A DNA stretch of 8,675 bases from Acidiferrobacterales bacterium (GTDB taxonomy: Bacteria > Pseudomonadota > Gammaproteobacteria > Acidiferrobacterales > Sulfurifustaceae), in the NCBI GenBank assembly GCA_015492195.1, contig WGFP01000190.1:1-8675 (forward strand). Reading direction: 5' to 3'. The notes beneath the pieces were generated by a model that was not told where the DNA came from, did not search any database, and was given only the letters and a program-made list of their open reading frames with translations. The translations under genes were made by a program, and so were the position numbers. Shown here piece after piece: positions 1-5,443 of this stretch (position 1 is the stretch's first letter; each line of letters starts with the position of its first letter).

Positions 1-980
1 ACAAACTCGCGGCCATTATGGGAAACGGCATCAGGCAGGGTGTGGGTCAGCACGCGGATGTCTTCGCCTTCGAACACCTCTGTTAATCCTTTACCGATTG
101 CCGGGTCCTCTTTTGACAGCAAGGTACTGCGCGCCAGCACCGTCACGTTAGCTCCCAATCGCCGAAAGGCCTGGGCCAGTTCCACCGCCGTTACCGAGCC
201 GCCCAGGACGATCAGGTGTTTCGGCAACCGTTCGGCCACCAACGCCTCGGTGGAGGTCCAATACGGGGTATCCTTAAGCCCCGGGATATCTGGTATTGCC
301 GGGCGCGCGCCGGTAGCGATGAGTATACGGTCAGCGTGGACGGTCTTCTCGCCTCCGTCCGGTCGTTTGATTATTATAGTGTGCGCATCTTGAAAACGCG
401 CACGACCCTTGAGCAAGTTAATGCCGGGACTGGTTTCCAGGATGTTCTCGTACTTGACATGGCGCAACGCCTCCACCCGCGCCTGCTGTTGCGCCACCAG
501 CGCCGCGCGGTCGATAACGGGAGAAGTCTGTGTGATGCCGGTGAAAGGATGCGCCTTCTGCAGGTGCGCAATGTGGGCCGCCCGGATCAGGATCTTGGAG
601 GGCACGCAGCCGATATTGACACAGGTGCCGCCGATGGTTCCCGCTTCGATCATGGTCACCCGCGCACCTTCCCCGGCGGCGCGGATGGCACAGGCAAACG
701 CCGCCGACCCGCCGCCGATGATGGCCACATTCATATCGCTGCCACTACCCGCAATAGCTCTTGTCCGGTTATCCCCGAGCAGATTGACCCCGTAGCCCTT
801 GGTTTCGACCGCCTTTACTAAGCGTGCGGTATCCATCGCATCGGTAGTCTCAACGCGGGCAATGTTTCCATTATAAGAAACCTTGGCCTTGACGCCCGGA
901 AGCGCGTTCAATGCCTTTTCGACGGTCCGCGCGCAATCGTTGCAGGTCATGCCGGTGATATGTAAGTTCAACGTGGCCAT
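1..980 (-). CDS. merA: Mercuric reductase MerA with N-terminal HMA domain, C-terminus cut by window edge
   Basis: Cytosolic flavoenzyme reducing Hg(II) to volatile Hg(0) with NADPH. I translated the minus strand and found an uninterrupted frame of 326 codons running off the left edge. Residues 1-68 are an HMA domain with GMTCNDC (C13, C16). The FAD-binding segment NVAIIGGGSAAFA lies at about 84-96, the redox-active pair is in GTCVNIGCVPSK (C120, C125), and a second Rossmann motif LIVLGGSVTAVELAQAF lies at about 256-272, followed by NVTVLARSTL, typical of MerA. MerA is usually about 550 residues, so roughly the last 40 percent, including the dimerisation domain and the C-terminal vicinal cysteines that receive Hg, lies outside. 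The ATG at 980 has a GGAG 7 bases upstream. It is the last visible gene of merTPBA, 10 bases after merB. Family assignment is very secure; activity cannot be confirmed without the C-terminus. Confidence 0.96.
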   Translation of the reverse strand, partial: MATLNLHITGMTCNDCARTVEKALNALPGVKAKVSYNGNIARVETTDAMDTARLVKAVETKGYGVNLLGDNRTRAIAGSGSDMNVAIIGGGSAAFACAIRAAGEGARVTMIEAGTIGGTCVNIGCVPSKILIRAAHIAHLQKAHPFTGITQTSPVIDRAALVAQQQARVEALRHVKYENILETSPGINLLKGRARFQDAHTIIIKRPDGGEKTVHADRILIATGARPAIPDIPGLKDTPYWTSTEALVAERLPKHLIVLGGSVTAVELAQAFRRLGANVTVLARSTLLSKEDPAIGKGLTEVFEGEDIRVLTHTLPDAVSHNGREF

Positions 981-990
981 GGGTGATCTC

Positions 991-1689
991 CTACTTTTCC
1001 AGAGCATCTCTGTACCGGGCCGCATTCATCTTGCGCCCGATTGTGAAGGCTTCCGCGAGGGAAAGCAGGAACGTCCCTGCGTGCTTGGCCACCCATTGTT
1101 TTCCGACCTCGCGGTCGCGAAAAAAGTAAACGAAATGGCAGAAGCTGGCGGTAAGGTTCTCCTGGAATTTGGTTTTATCCGGAATCAAGAACGACACCAC
1201 GATGTCACTCAACCCGCGGGATTCGGCGGCCGTGGGCGAGACAGTCAATCCGATCGGTTCGTTGGTGGTGGCGCAAGTGGAAGTCACGTGCGCCGTCGCG
1301 TCGAGCAGTTCCGGTATAAACAACGCGTCCCACGCGCACCAGGTATACAATGTTTTGCCGTTTACCTCGAAACGGTGGCGCGTCTCTTTAATAGTCAGTC
1401 CCCAAAAGCCGATAATGTGGTTGTTCTCGTCGTAATAAACGCCGGGCCATTGATTCAGTGTTTGCCTGACCTCGGAAATGGGTATGTTTATCGCTTGGGC
1501 GAGGCGAAGGGGATCGACCGCTTCCCCATCCGCCAAGAGTTGGTAGAGTTTCAGTGTAAGTTTTTGGTCTGCGCTATCCAGTCGCGGAAACGCACCAACA
1601 ATATCTGCGGCGACCTCGTCGAGTTTTGGCGGCCCTTGGTCGACCGCGGACGAATCGATCTCGGCAATGTTGCGGGTCTTTATGAGCAT
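991..1689 (-). CDS. merB: Organomercurial lyase MerB
   Basis: Cytosolic lyase that protonolyses the carbon-mercury bond of organomercurials, releasing Hg(II) for MerA. With the ATG at 1689 the product is 232 aa. The catalytic triad known from the family (Cys96, Asp99, Cys159 in the plasmid R831b enzyme) is visible as YTWCAWD (C118, D121) and SFCHFVYFF (C184). The structural cysteine of the S-x-C-A-T segment is also present (C139). An N-terminal winged-helix-like region precedes the catalytic part. A TTG at 1725 would add 12 residues but has no ribosome site; the ATG at 1689 has a weak purine-rich stretch (AGAAAGAAG) just upstream and is closer to family length (about 212-220). The gene sits between merP and merA, so the locus is a broad-spectrum (inorganic plus organic) mercury operon. 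Start is moderately sure, function very sure. Confidence 0.94.
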   Translation of the reverse strand: MLIKTRNIAEIDSSAVDQGPPKLDEVAADIVGAFPRLDSADQKLTLKLYQLLADGEAVDPLRLAQAINIPISEVRQTLNQWPGVYYDENNHIIGFWGLTIKETRHRFEVNGKTLYTWCAWDALFIPELLDATAHVTSTCATTNEPIGLTVSPTAAESRGLSDIVVSFLIPDKTKFQENLTASFCHFVYFFRDREVGKQWVAKHAGTFLLSLAEAFTIGRKMNAARYRDALEK

Positions 1690-1728
1690 TATCTTCTTTC
1701 TGTCATTGGTTTGAGTAACAGCCAAGCG

Positions 1729-2046
1729 CTACTTACGCTTCAGTGTGGATGGATAGCCGGCATCGGTAGTCGCCTTGGTCAAGGCCTCGACATTGGTTTT
1801 AGTGGGATCAAAGGTCACCGTGGCCGTTTTGGTTTCCAAGCTCGCCGTGGCCTTGACGACGCCCGGCACTTTCTCCAGGGCCTTGCGCACGGTGATGGGA
1901 CAGAACGAACAGGTCATGTTCTGAACGTCCAGGGTGACGGTTTGTAGCTCGGCCTGTTTGGCTTCAGCCGCCCGGGCAGTGTCCAGGTAGCCGCTACCCG
2001 GGGCGACCAGGCCAAGGGTGACAAGGAATAACAGTATCGCGCGCAT
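1729..2046 (-). CDS. merP: Periplasmic mercury-binding protein MerP
   Basis: Small periplasmic scavenger that binds Hg(II) between two cysteines and hands it to MerT. The 105-aa product has a Sec signal peptide (hydrophobic residues 3-15, likely cleavage around A26-A27) and one HMA ferredoxin-fold domain. The metal site is NMTCSFCPITV (C46, C49), matching the MerP form in which the second Cys is followed by Pro. The C-terminal KATTDAGYPS is also typical of MerP. The ATG at 2046 has AAGGAG at 2060-2055, spacing 8; an in-frame TTG at 2052 would be only 2 bases from that site, so it is rejected. The gap to merT is 32 bases and to the merB ATG 39 bases, consistent with one transcript. The first residue of the metal motif is Asn rather than the usual Gly. 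Confidence 0.95.
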   Translation of the reverse strand: MRAILLFLVTLGLVAPGSGYLDTARAAEAKQAELQTVTLDVQNMTCSFCPITVRKALEKVPGVVKATASLETKTATVTFDPTKTNVEALTKATTDAGYPSTLKRK

Positions 2047-2078
2047 GATCAATTCTCCTTTTTAGAGTCAAACAACAA

Positions 2079-2432
2079 TCAGTCGATTAACAGCGGGCCG
2101 TACCAGGTAAAACCGATCAGCGCCAGGACTAAGACGGTGACCACCCAGAACACGATGCGTTGGTTGCGTCGGGTCACGGGGTTGGCGCAGGGGGTGCCGG
2201 GCTCGCAGACCTGGGGCACCAAATAAAGCCTGCGAAACGCAAGCCCTAAAAACACCAGCGTGATTCCGATGAAGATCGGCTGATAGGGCTTAAGCAGTGT
2301 GAGCGTGCCGATCCAGGCGCCGCCGACACCGAGCATCAACAGTACGAACGGTCCGACGCAGCAGACCGACGCCAGGACGCCGCTCACCACACCGGCGACC
2401 AGGGAACGATTGGGTTTAGCGGCATCAGCCAT
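2079..2432 (-). CDS. merT: Mercuric ion inner-membrane transporter MerT
   Basis: Inner-membrane protein importing Hg(II) from MerP to cytosolic MerA. The 117-aa product has three predicted membrane segments (about 11-33, 40-70, 91-113). The vicinal pair SVCCVGP (C24, C25) lies in helix 1, and the second Cys pair C76 and C82 lies in the cytoplasmic loop (VCEPGTPC), both hallmarks of MerT. The segment GAWIGTLTLLKPYQPIFIG is nearly family consensus. I chose the ATG at 2432 over an upstream GTG at 2453: the ATG gives the usual length, and the GTG would lie almost at the predicted transcription start. The ribosome site is weak (GGA 4 bases before the ATG). It is the first gene of the operon, directly downstream of the MerR-type promoter. 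Confidence 0.95.
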   Translation of the reverse strand: MADAAKPNRSLVAGVVSGVLASVCCVGPFVLLMLGVGGAWIGTLTLLKPYQPIFIGITLVFLGLAFRRLYLVPQVCEPGTPCANPVTRRNQRIVFWVVTVLVLALIGFTWYGPLLID

Positions 2433-2460
2433 TTTTCCAGCTTTCTTTAGCACCTGGACT

Positions 2461-2493
2461 TATTCTAGACACCGTACCTAAGTACAGAGTCAA
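2461..2493 (-). promoter_or_regulatory. MerR-type promoter and operator of the mer operon
   Basis: On the minus strand, the -35 box TTGACT (2493-2488) and a -10 box TAGAAT (2467-2462) are 20 bp apart. Between them lies CTGTACTTAGGTACGG with the dyad GTAC-N4-GTAC. This closely matches the Tn21/Tn501 merO operator (CCGTAC-N4-GTACGG) and the stretched 19-20 bp spacer that MerR untwists when it binds Hg(II). The predicted start of transcription is near 2455, leaving a leader of about 23 bases before merT. A 19-bp reading of the -10 (CTAGAA) is possible but a poorer match. The cognate merR is not in the window, so it must be encoded elsewhere. Confidence 0.87.
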
Positions 2494-2509
2494 GGGAGCA
2501 AAAAAAGCC

Positions 2510-2540
2510 TTGACCTGGAGTCAACTCCAGGATCTAAGCT
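2510..2540 (+). promoter_or_regulatory. Second MerR-family promoter, ZntR-like operator, facing right
   Basis: The -35 box TTGACC (2510-2515) and -10 box TAAGCT (2535-2540) are separated by 19 bp, the unusual spacing of MerR-family activated promoters. The spacer carries a perfect dyad, CCTGGAGT-CA-ACTCCAGG (2514-2531). The core closely resembles the known E. coli zntA operator (CTGGAGTCGACTCCAG) and shares the 18-bp layout of SoxR boxes. It differs from the mer operator, so a different MerR-family regulator is expected. It would drive the plus-strand genes from 2641 with a leader of about 95 bases. The -35 boxes of the two divergent promoters are only 16 bp apart. Confidence 0.78.
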
Positions 2541-2576
2541 GTGAAAAATAATTCGATGCAAATGAAATCATCGCGG

Positions 2577-2606
2577 AACCTGGGGTCAGATCCAGGTTGT
2601 CATACT
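2577..2606 (+). promoter_or_regulatory. Degenerate tandem copy of the ZntR-like operator
   Basis: CCTGGGGT-CA-GATCCAGG (2579-2596) repeats the architecture of the operator at 2514-2531, with the same two central bases. It is extended outward by AA and TT into a 7-bp perfect dyad (AACCTGG/CCAGGTT). A possible -10 box CATACT (2601-2606) lies 20 bp after a poor -35 (GGAACC). It may be a second binding site, a weak tandem promoter or a decayed duplication. It sits in the predicted leader of the gene at 2641. Confidence 0.5.
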
Positions 2607-2640
2607 TTGATTGGAAGGCCAAAAGAACAGGAGTATCCGA

Positions 2641-3468
2641 ATGAGTAGACGTAAGTGGCAAGGCTGGGGCGTGGGCTTGGTCGTATACCTGATCGGCAAC
2701 GCCGTCTGGGCCCACGACCCGATCTTCGGCCTCGGGCCGCACGTGCTTTATAAGGGCGGGATTGAAATTGCGCCGGAGGTGCACCTCAATGAGGCCGGTA
2801 ATGCAAGTACCTTCGAGTCCGGCGTGGAGCTGACTTATGGATTAACCGGAGACTGGGCCGCCGGCGTCGAGCTGCCTACCGGCACGAACAAGGACAACGG
2901 ATCCGTAAGCGCCAGCGGCAGGGGCGATGCCAGGTTGTTCACCAAATACCGCTTCTGGCGTCACGACACCCTGGGGACGCAGGAATCCGCGGCCGTGTCG
3001 CTCAAGGTCAAGCTCGACACCGGCGACACCAATACAACTCCGGCCCTCGGAACCGGGACCACCGACACCATCCTGGGGTTTGCTTACGGTTACGAGAGCC
3101 GCAAGTGGTACCGCTGGGCCAGCATTCGCTACCGGCGCAACGGTACAAACAGCGCCGGTTTGCGCCGCGGCGACAAGATGCTTGTTGACTTGGTGGGCGG
3201 CGTTCGACTGAAGCTCACCGACTATCTCGAACCGGACACGGTGTGGCTGCTGGAGCTGAACGGCGAATACGGCAAGCGCGCCGAACTAAACGGGGTGGAG
3301 CAAGTCAATACCGGCGGCACGGAATGGTTTCTGTCACCGGGCATTTTTTGGACCAAGCGCAATTTTGCCATCAAGGCGGGTGTGCAGATCCCCATCGCCA
3401 GTGATCTGAACGGAAATCAAGCGGAATCCGACTACCGCGCAAAACTGGTTTTTGAGTGGCACCTGTAA
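2641..3468 (+). CDS. Predicted outer-membrane beta-barrel, transporter-like (first of two paralogues)
   Basis: The 275-aa product has a signal peptide (residues 1-24, ending NAVWA) and then alternating polar/hydrophobic strands with aromatic residues to the C-terminus. It ends FEWHL, close to the terminal strand signal of outer-membrane barrels. Features such as SPGIFWTKRNFAIKAGVQIPI and SDLNG are typical of the loosely named MetA-pathway/transporter barrel family (Phenol_MetA_deg-like), whose substrates are mostly unknown. Predicted cleavage leaves an N-terminal His (HDPIFGLGPH), noted separately. The ATG at 2641 has AGGAG 7 bases upstream; an in-frame TTG at 2611 is rejected. It heads the plus-strand arm behind the ZntR-like promoter and precedes an HMA protein by 33 bases. 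The barrel call is fairly sure; a role in metal export, import or sensing is inferred from neighbours only. Confidence 0.8.
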   Translation: MSRRKWQGWGVGLVVYLIGNAVWAHDPIFGLGPHVLYKGGIEIAPEVHLNEAGNASTFESGVELTYGLTGDWAAGVELPTGTNKDNGSVSASGRGDARLFTKYRFWRHDTLGTQESAAVSLKVKLDTGDTNTTPALGTGTTDTILGFAYGYESRKWYRWASIRYRRNGTNSAGLRRGDKMLVDLVGGVRLKLTDYLEPDTVWLLELNGEYGKRAELNGVEQVNTGGTEWFLSPGIFWTKRNFAIKAGVQIPIASDLNGNQAESDYRAKLVFEWHL

Positions 3469-3501
3469 CCGATTGTGCGCCGGGAACGCAGGGGCGACGG
3501 C

Positions 3502-3798
3502 ATGAAAAAGCCGATGGCAACGACCATTTTATTTTTGGCAATCGCCACGCCGGTGTTTGCCGCCGACACGATTTACCACGTTTTCGCCGACGGATTGGCG
3601 TGCCGTTACTGCGCCCTTGGAGTGGACAAGCAACTGCGGAAGATTAACGGCGTGAAGTGGGTCGATATTCATTTGGAAAGAGGGATGGTGAATGTGCGCG
3701 TGGCCGAAGGCGTTGAATTGACGGAAGCGCGGATAAAAGCATTGCTTGAGAATGCCGGTGTGACGTTTCGCCGCATGGAGCATCACCCAACCCGATAA
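3502..3798 (+). CDS. Periplasmic HMA-like metal-binding protein (first paralogue)
   Basis: The 98-aa product has a Sec signal peptide (MKKPMATTILF..., cleavage after TPVFA, about residue 20) and one HMA-type ferredoxin-fold domain. The metal site is DGLACRYC (C34, C37) instead of the usual GMTCxxC, so Met and Thr of the canonical loop are replaced by Leu and Ala and a Tyr precedes the second Cys. It resembles MerP in size and layout but lacks the CP signature after the second Cys. The C-terminus RRMEHHPTR holds two His residues that could add ligands. The ATG has AGGGG 7 bases upstream; an in-frame GTG at 3475 lacks such a site. It is paralogous to the gene at 4115. Likely role: periplasmic binding or delivery of a soft metal ion to the neighbouring barrel or a membrane pump (inference). 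Confidence 0.85.
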   Translation: MKKPMATTILFLAIATPVFAADTIYHVFADGLACRYCALGVDKQLRKINGVKWVDIHLERGMVNVRVAEGVELTEARIKALLENAGVTFRRMEHHPTR

Positions 3799-3837
3799 TT
3801 CGGAAACGGCGATGTTGAAACCGGGTTATATTAGTTT

Positions 3838-4069
3838 TCAACGCAAAGGCGCCAAGACGCAAAGGATTGATATCTTTTATTTTCATCGGCTTCTCTTCGC
3901 GCCTTTGCGTGATGCACATGGATGTGCGAATGCCGCGAGCGCAGCGACCCACAGGGATGTGGGGAGGTACGACTCCAGGGATGGAGGAGGTAGAGTCGCG
4001 CCGGGAGCAGCGATCGAGAGCAACGCAAGGAGCAGTTGCCGAGATGCGCTGGAGCGGCCTTTGCGTTGA
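3838..4069. repeat. MITE-like intergenic repeat element with 13-bp terminal inverted repeats
   Basis: The element is bounded by perfect 13-bp inverted repeats, TCAACGCAAAGGC (3838-3850) and GCCTTTGCGTTGA (4057-4069). The left end also pairs internally: ACGCAAAGGCGC (3841-3852) with GCGCCTTTGCGT (3899-3910). The right half holds three small hairpins with related loops: GCACAT-GG-ATGTGC (3914-3927), CCCACA-GGGA-TGTGGG (3948-3963) and CTCCA-GGGA-TGGAG (3973-3986). I see no transposase and no convincing gene; open frames here are palindrome artefacts. No clear target duplication is visible. It fills most of the 316-base gap between the two HMA genes and could act as an mRNA processing or attenuation site. 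It may be two repeat families joined together. Confidence 0.7.
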
Positions 4070-4114
4070 GAAATCATAATTAATCAGATTTTTTAAATGA
4101 ACGGAGGTAATACC

Positions 4115-4408
4115 ATGAAGAAGTTAATGGCGATATTGATGCTGGCGCTGGTGTGGAATGCGGCGGCCTTCGCCGCCGGGACTCAGTACCAGATGCGGGT
4201 CGACGGCTTGGCGTGCCCCTATTGTGCCTACGGCATCGAAAAAAAGCTGAAAAAAATTAAAGGCGTCGACAAAATCGACGTGGACCTTAATAAGGGTCTG
4301 GTCACGGTAAACGTGGCCGAGGGCGTGGAGCTTACGGAGCCGCAGATGGTCAAGCTCTTCAAAGACGCCGGTTTCACGTACCGCAGCATGACCCGGAGGC
4401 CCTTGTAA
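4115..4408 (+). CDS. Periplasmic HMA-like metal-binding protein (second paralogue, CPYC site)
   Basis: The 97-aa product has a Sec signal peptide (MKKLMAILMLALVWNAAAFA, cleavage about residue 20) followed by a single HMA-type domain. Its metal site is DGLACPYC (C34, C37), at the same residue numbers as the protein at 3502. The two align without gaps through GVELTE and the C-terminal R-x-M motif, so they are clear paralogues. CPYC is also the glutaredoxin active-site string, but the surrounding sequence (KKLKKIKGVDKIDVDLNKG) is HMA-like, so metal binding is preferred over redox. The ATG at 4115 has GGAGGT at 4103-4108, spacing 6; an ATG at 4097 would place this ribosome site inside the gene and is rejected. 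It is separated from its paralogue by the repeat element and followed by a signal-peptide stub and a barrel gene. Confidence 0.86.
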   Translation: MKKLMAILMLALVWNAAAFAAGTQYQMRVDGLACPYCAYGIEKKLKKIKGVDKIDVDLNKGLVTVNVAEGVELTEPQMVKLFKDAGFTYRSMTRRPL

Positions 4409-4432
4409 CCGGCGATGTGGAGCCATCAGCCC

Positions 4433-4507
4433 ATGAAGAGACTCGCGTTAACGGTCTTGCTGACCGTGTTTGTGCAGGTTCCGGCCTTTGCCGCCGGGAC
4501 TTTATAG
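4433..4507 (+). pseudogene. Signal-peptide-only stub, probable remnant of a third HMA gene or a coupling leader
   Basis: A 24-codon frame starts at the ATG at 4433 (GGAG at 4419-4422, spacing 10). It encodes a near-perfect Sec signal peptide, beginning MKRLALTV and ending PAFAAGTL, and then stops with TAG. Its end, AFAAGT, repeats the signal-peptide end of the protein at 4115 (AFAAGTQYQ), so it looks like an HMA-type gene cut off at the point where the mature protein would begin. The TAG (4505-4507) directly abuts the ATG of the next gene (TAGATG), which has no good ribosome site of its own. The stub may therefore be retained because its translation feeds the barrel gene. Remnant and leader readings are not exclusive. 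Confidence 0.6.
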
Positions 4508-5419
4508 ATGAAAAAATCTTACCGGCTGAAGGTCGCCCCGGCCCTGCTGCTCTTTGGCGCGGCAGGCTGGACAAGTGACGCCTTAAGTGCGCCGATCACC
4601 TTCAATACCGCCTTGCCGGTGGCCAAGGACGAGTTCCTGGCGCGTGAACAGTATGTCGTCAATCAGTCCGGCGACGACCCGAGCGGTGCCGATAAGGATC
4701 GGACGGCAAGAGCGGCCGTGTCGGTCCTGGGTTATGGGGTAAACGGCAAGCTTGCCGTGTTCGGCGTGTTGCCCTATCGCGACAATGAACTCAAGGTGAC
4801 CGTCGGCGGCCAGCGCCGCACGCGCGCCGCCTCCGGTTTCGGCGACCTCACGGTGTTCGGCCGTTACACGGTCGTCCAGCGCGACCGGCCGGGACGCAAC
4901 TTTCGCGTCGCGTCGTTCGCCGGCATCAAGGCGCCGACTGGCGAGGATAATAAACGCGACGCCTTCGGCCGTCTGCCGGCGAGCGTGCAGGTGGGTTCCG
5001 GGTCGTGGGACCCGTTGGTCGGCGTGGTGGCCACTTATCAGACCCTGAAGTACCAGGTCGACGGGCAGATCAGTTACCAGGCCAAAAACGAAGCGAACGG
5101 TTTTGAGGCCGGCGACGTGGCACGGCTCGACGCCTCGCTACAGTACCGGTTGCTGCCCCGGAAGTTCACCGGCGGTCTCCCCAATTTTCTTTACGGGGTT
5201 ATTGAAGCCAACCTGATTCACCAAGGGAAGGACCGCGTTAACGGTAGCGCGGACTCCAACTCCGGCGGCACCCGGCTGTTTCTGACCCCGGGCATCCAGT
5301 ACGTGACCAAGCGCTGGATCGCGGAAGGCGCAGTGCAGATACCGGTGTCTCAGGATCTTAACGGCACGGCGCTGAAAAACGACACCATCGTCCGCGTCAG
5401 CGCCCGGTTCAATTTCTAA
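4508..5419 (+). CDS. Predicted outer-membrane beta-barrel, transporter-like (second paralogue)
   Basis: The 303-aa product has a signal peptide (residues 1-28, MKKSYRLK... ending SDALSA) and a mature part of alternating beta strands ending in aromatic NF, as in outer-membrane barrels. The C-terminal third (SGGTRLFLTPGIQYVTKRW, AVQIPVSQDLNG) aligns with the protein at 2641 (TGGTEWFLSPGIFW, GVQIPIASDLNG). They therefore share a family (Phenol_MetA_deg/transporter-like), though the N-terminal parts differ and the His-led start of the first is absent. The ATG directly follows the TAG of the signal-peptide stub and lacks a clear ribosome site, suggesting translational coupling. It lies between the second HMA gene and the NHL gene. 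The substrate is unknown; context suggests a metal or metal complex. Confidence 0.8.
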   Translation: MKKSYRLKVAPALLLFGAAGWTSDALSAPITFNTALPVAKDEFLAREQYVVNQSGDDPSGADKDRTARAAVSVLGYGVNGKLAVFGVLPYRDNELKVTVGGQRRTRAASGFGDLTVFGRYTVVQRDRPGRNFRVASFAGIKAPTGEDNKRDAFGRLPASVQVGSGSWDPLVGVVATYQTLKYQVDGQISYQAKNEANGFEAGDVARLDASLQYRLLPRKFTGGLPNFLYGVIEANLIHQGKDRVNGSADSNSGGTRLFLTPGIQYVTKRWIAEGAVQIPVSQDLNGTALKNDTIVRVSARFNF

Positions 5420-5443
5420 CGCTCCCACGGAGGGATCGGCATC

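Noticed and set aside
883..1947. Long plus-strand open frame of 354 codons opposite merB, merP and merA
   Set aside because: It is the antisense shadow of three well-recognised mer genes; the product shows no family features and has no ribosome site.
2521..2784. Minus-strand 87-codon frame across the promoter region
   Set aside because: It overlaps the operators and the start of the barrel gene; no ribosome site or known features.
3838..4069. CRISPR-like array suggested by repeated hairpins
   Set aside because: The stems differ in sequence, the spacing is irregular and there are no uniform direct repeats or spacers.
3812..4079. Several short open frames on both strands between the two HMA genes
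   Set aside because: All lie in the palindromic repeat element; similar peptides arise from such repeats by chance and none has a plausible start context.
4067..4098. Possible promoter at the right end of the repeat element (TTGAGA ... TTAAAT)
   Set aside because: Both boxes are poor and the spacer is 20 bp without an operator-like dyad; AT-rich sequence alone explains the match.
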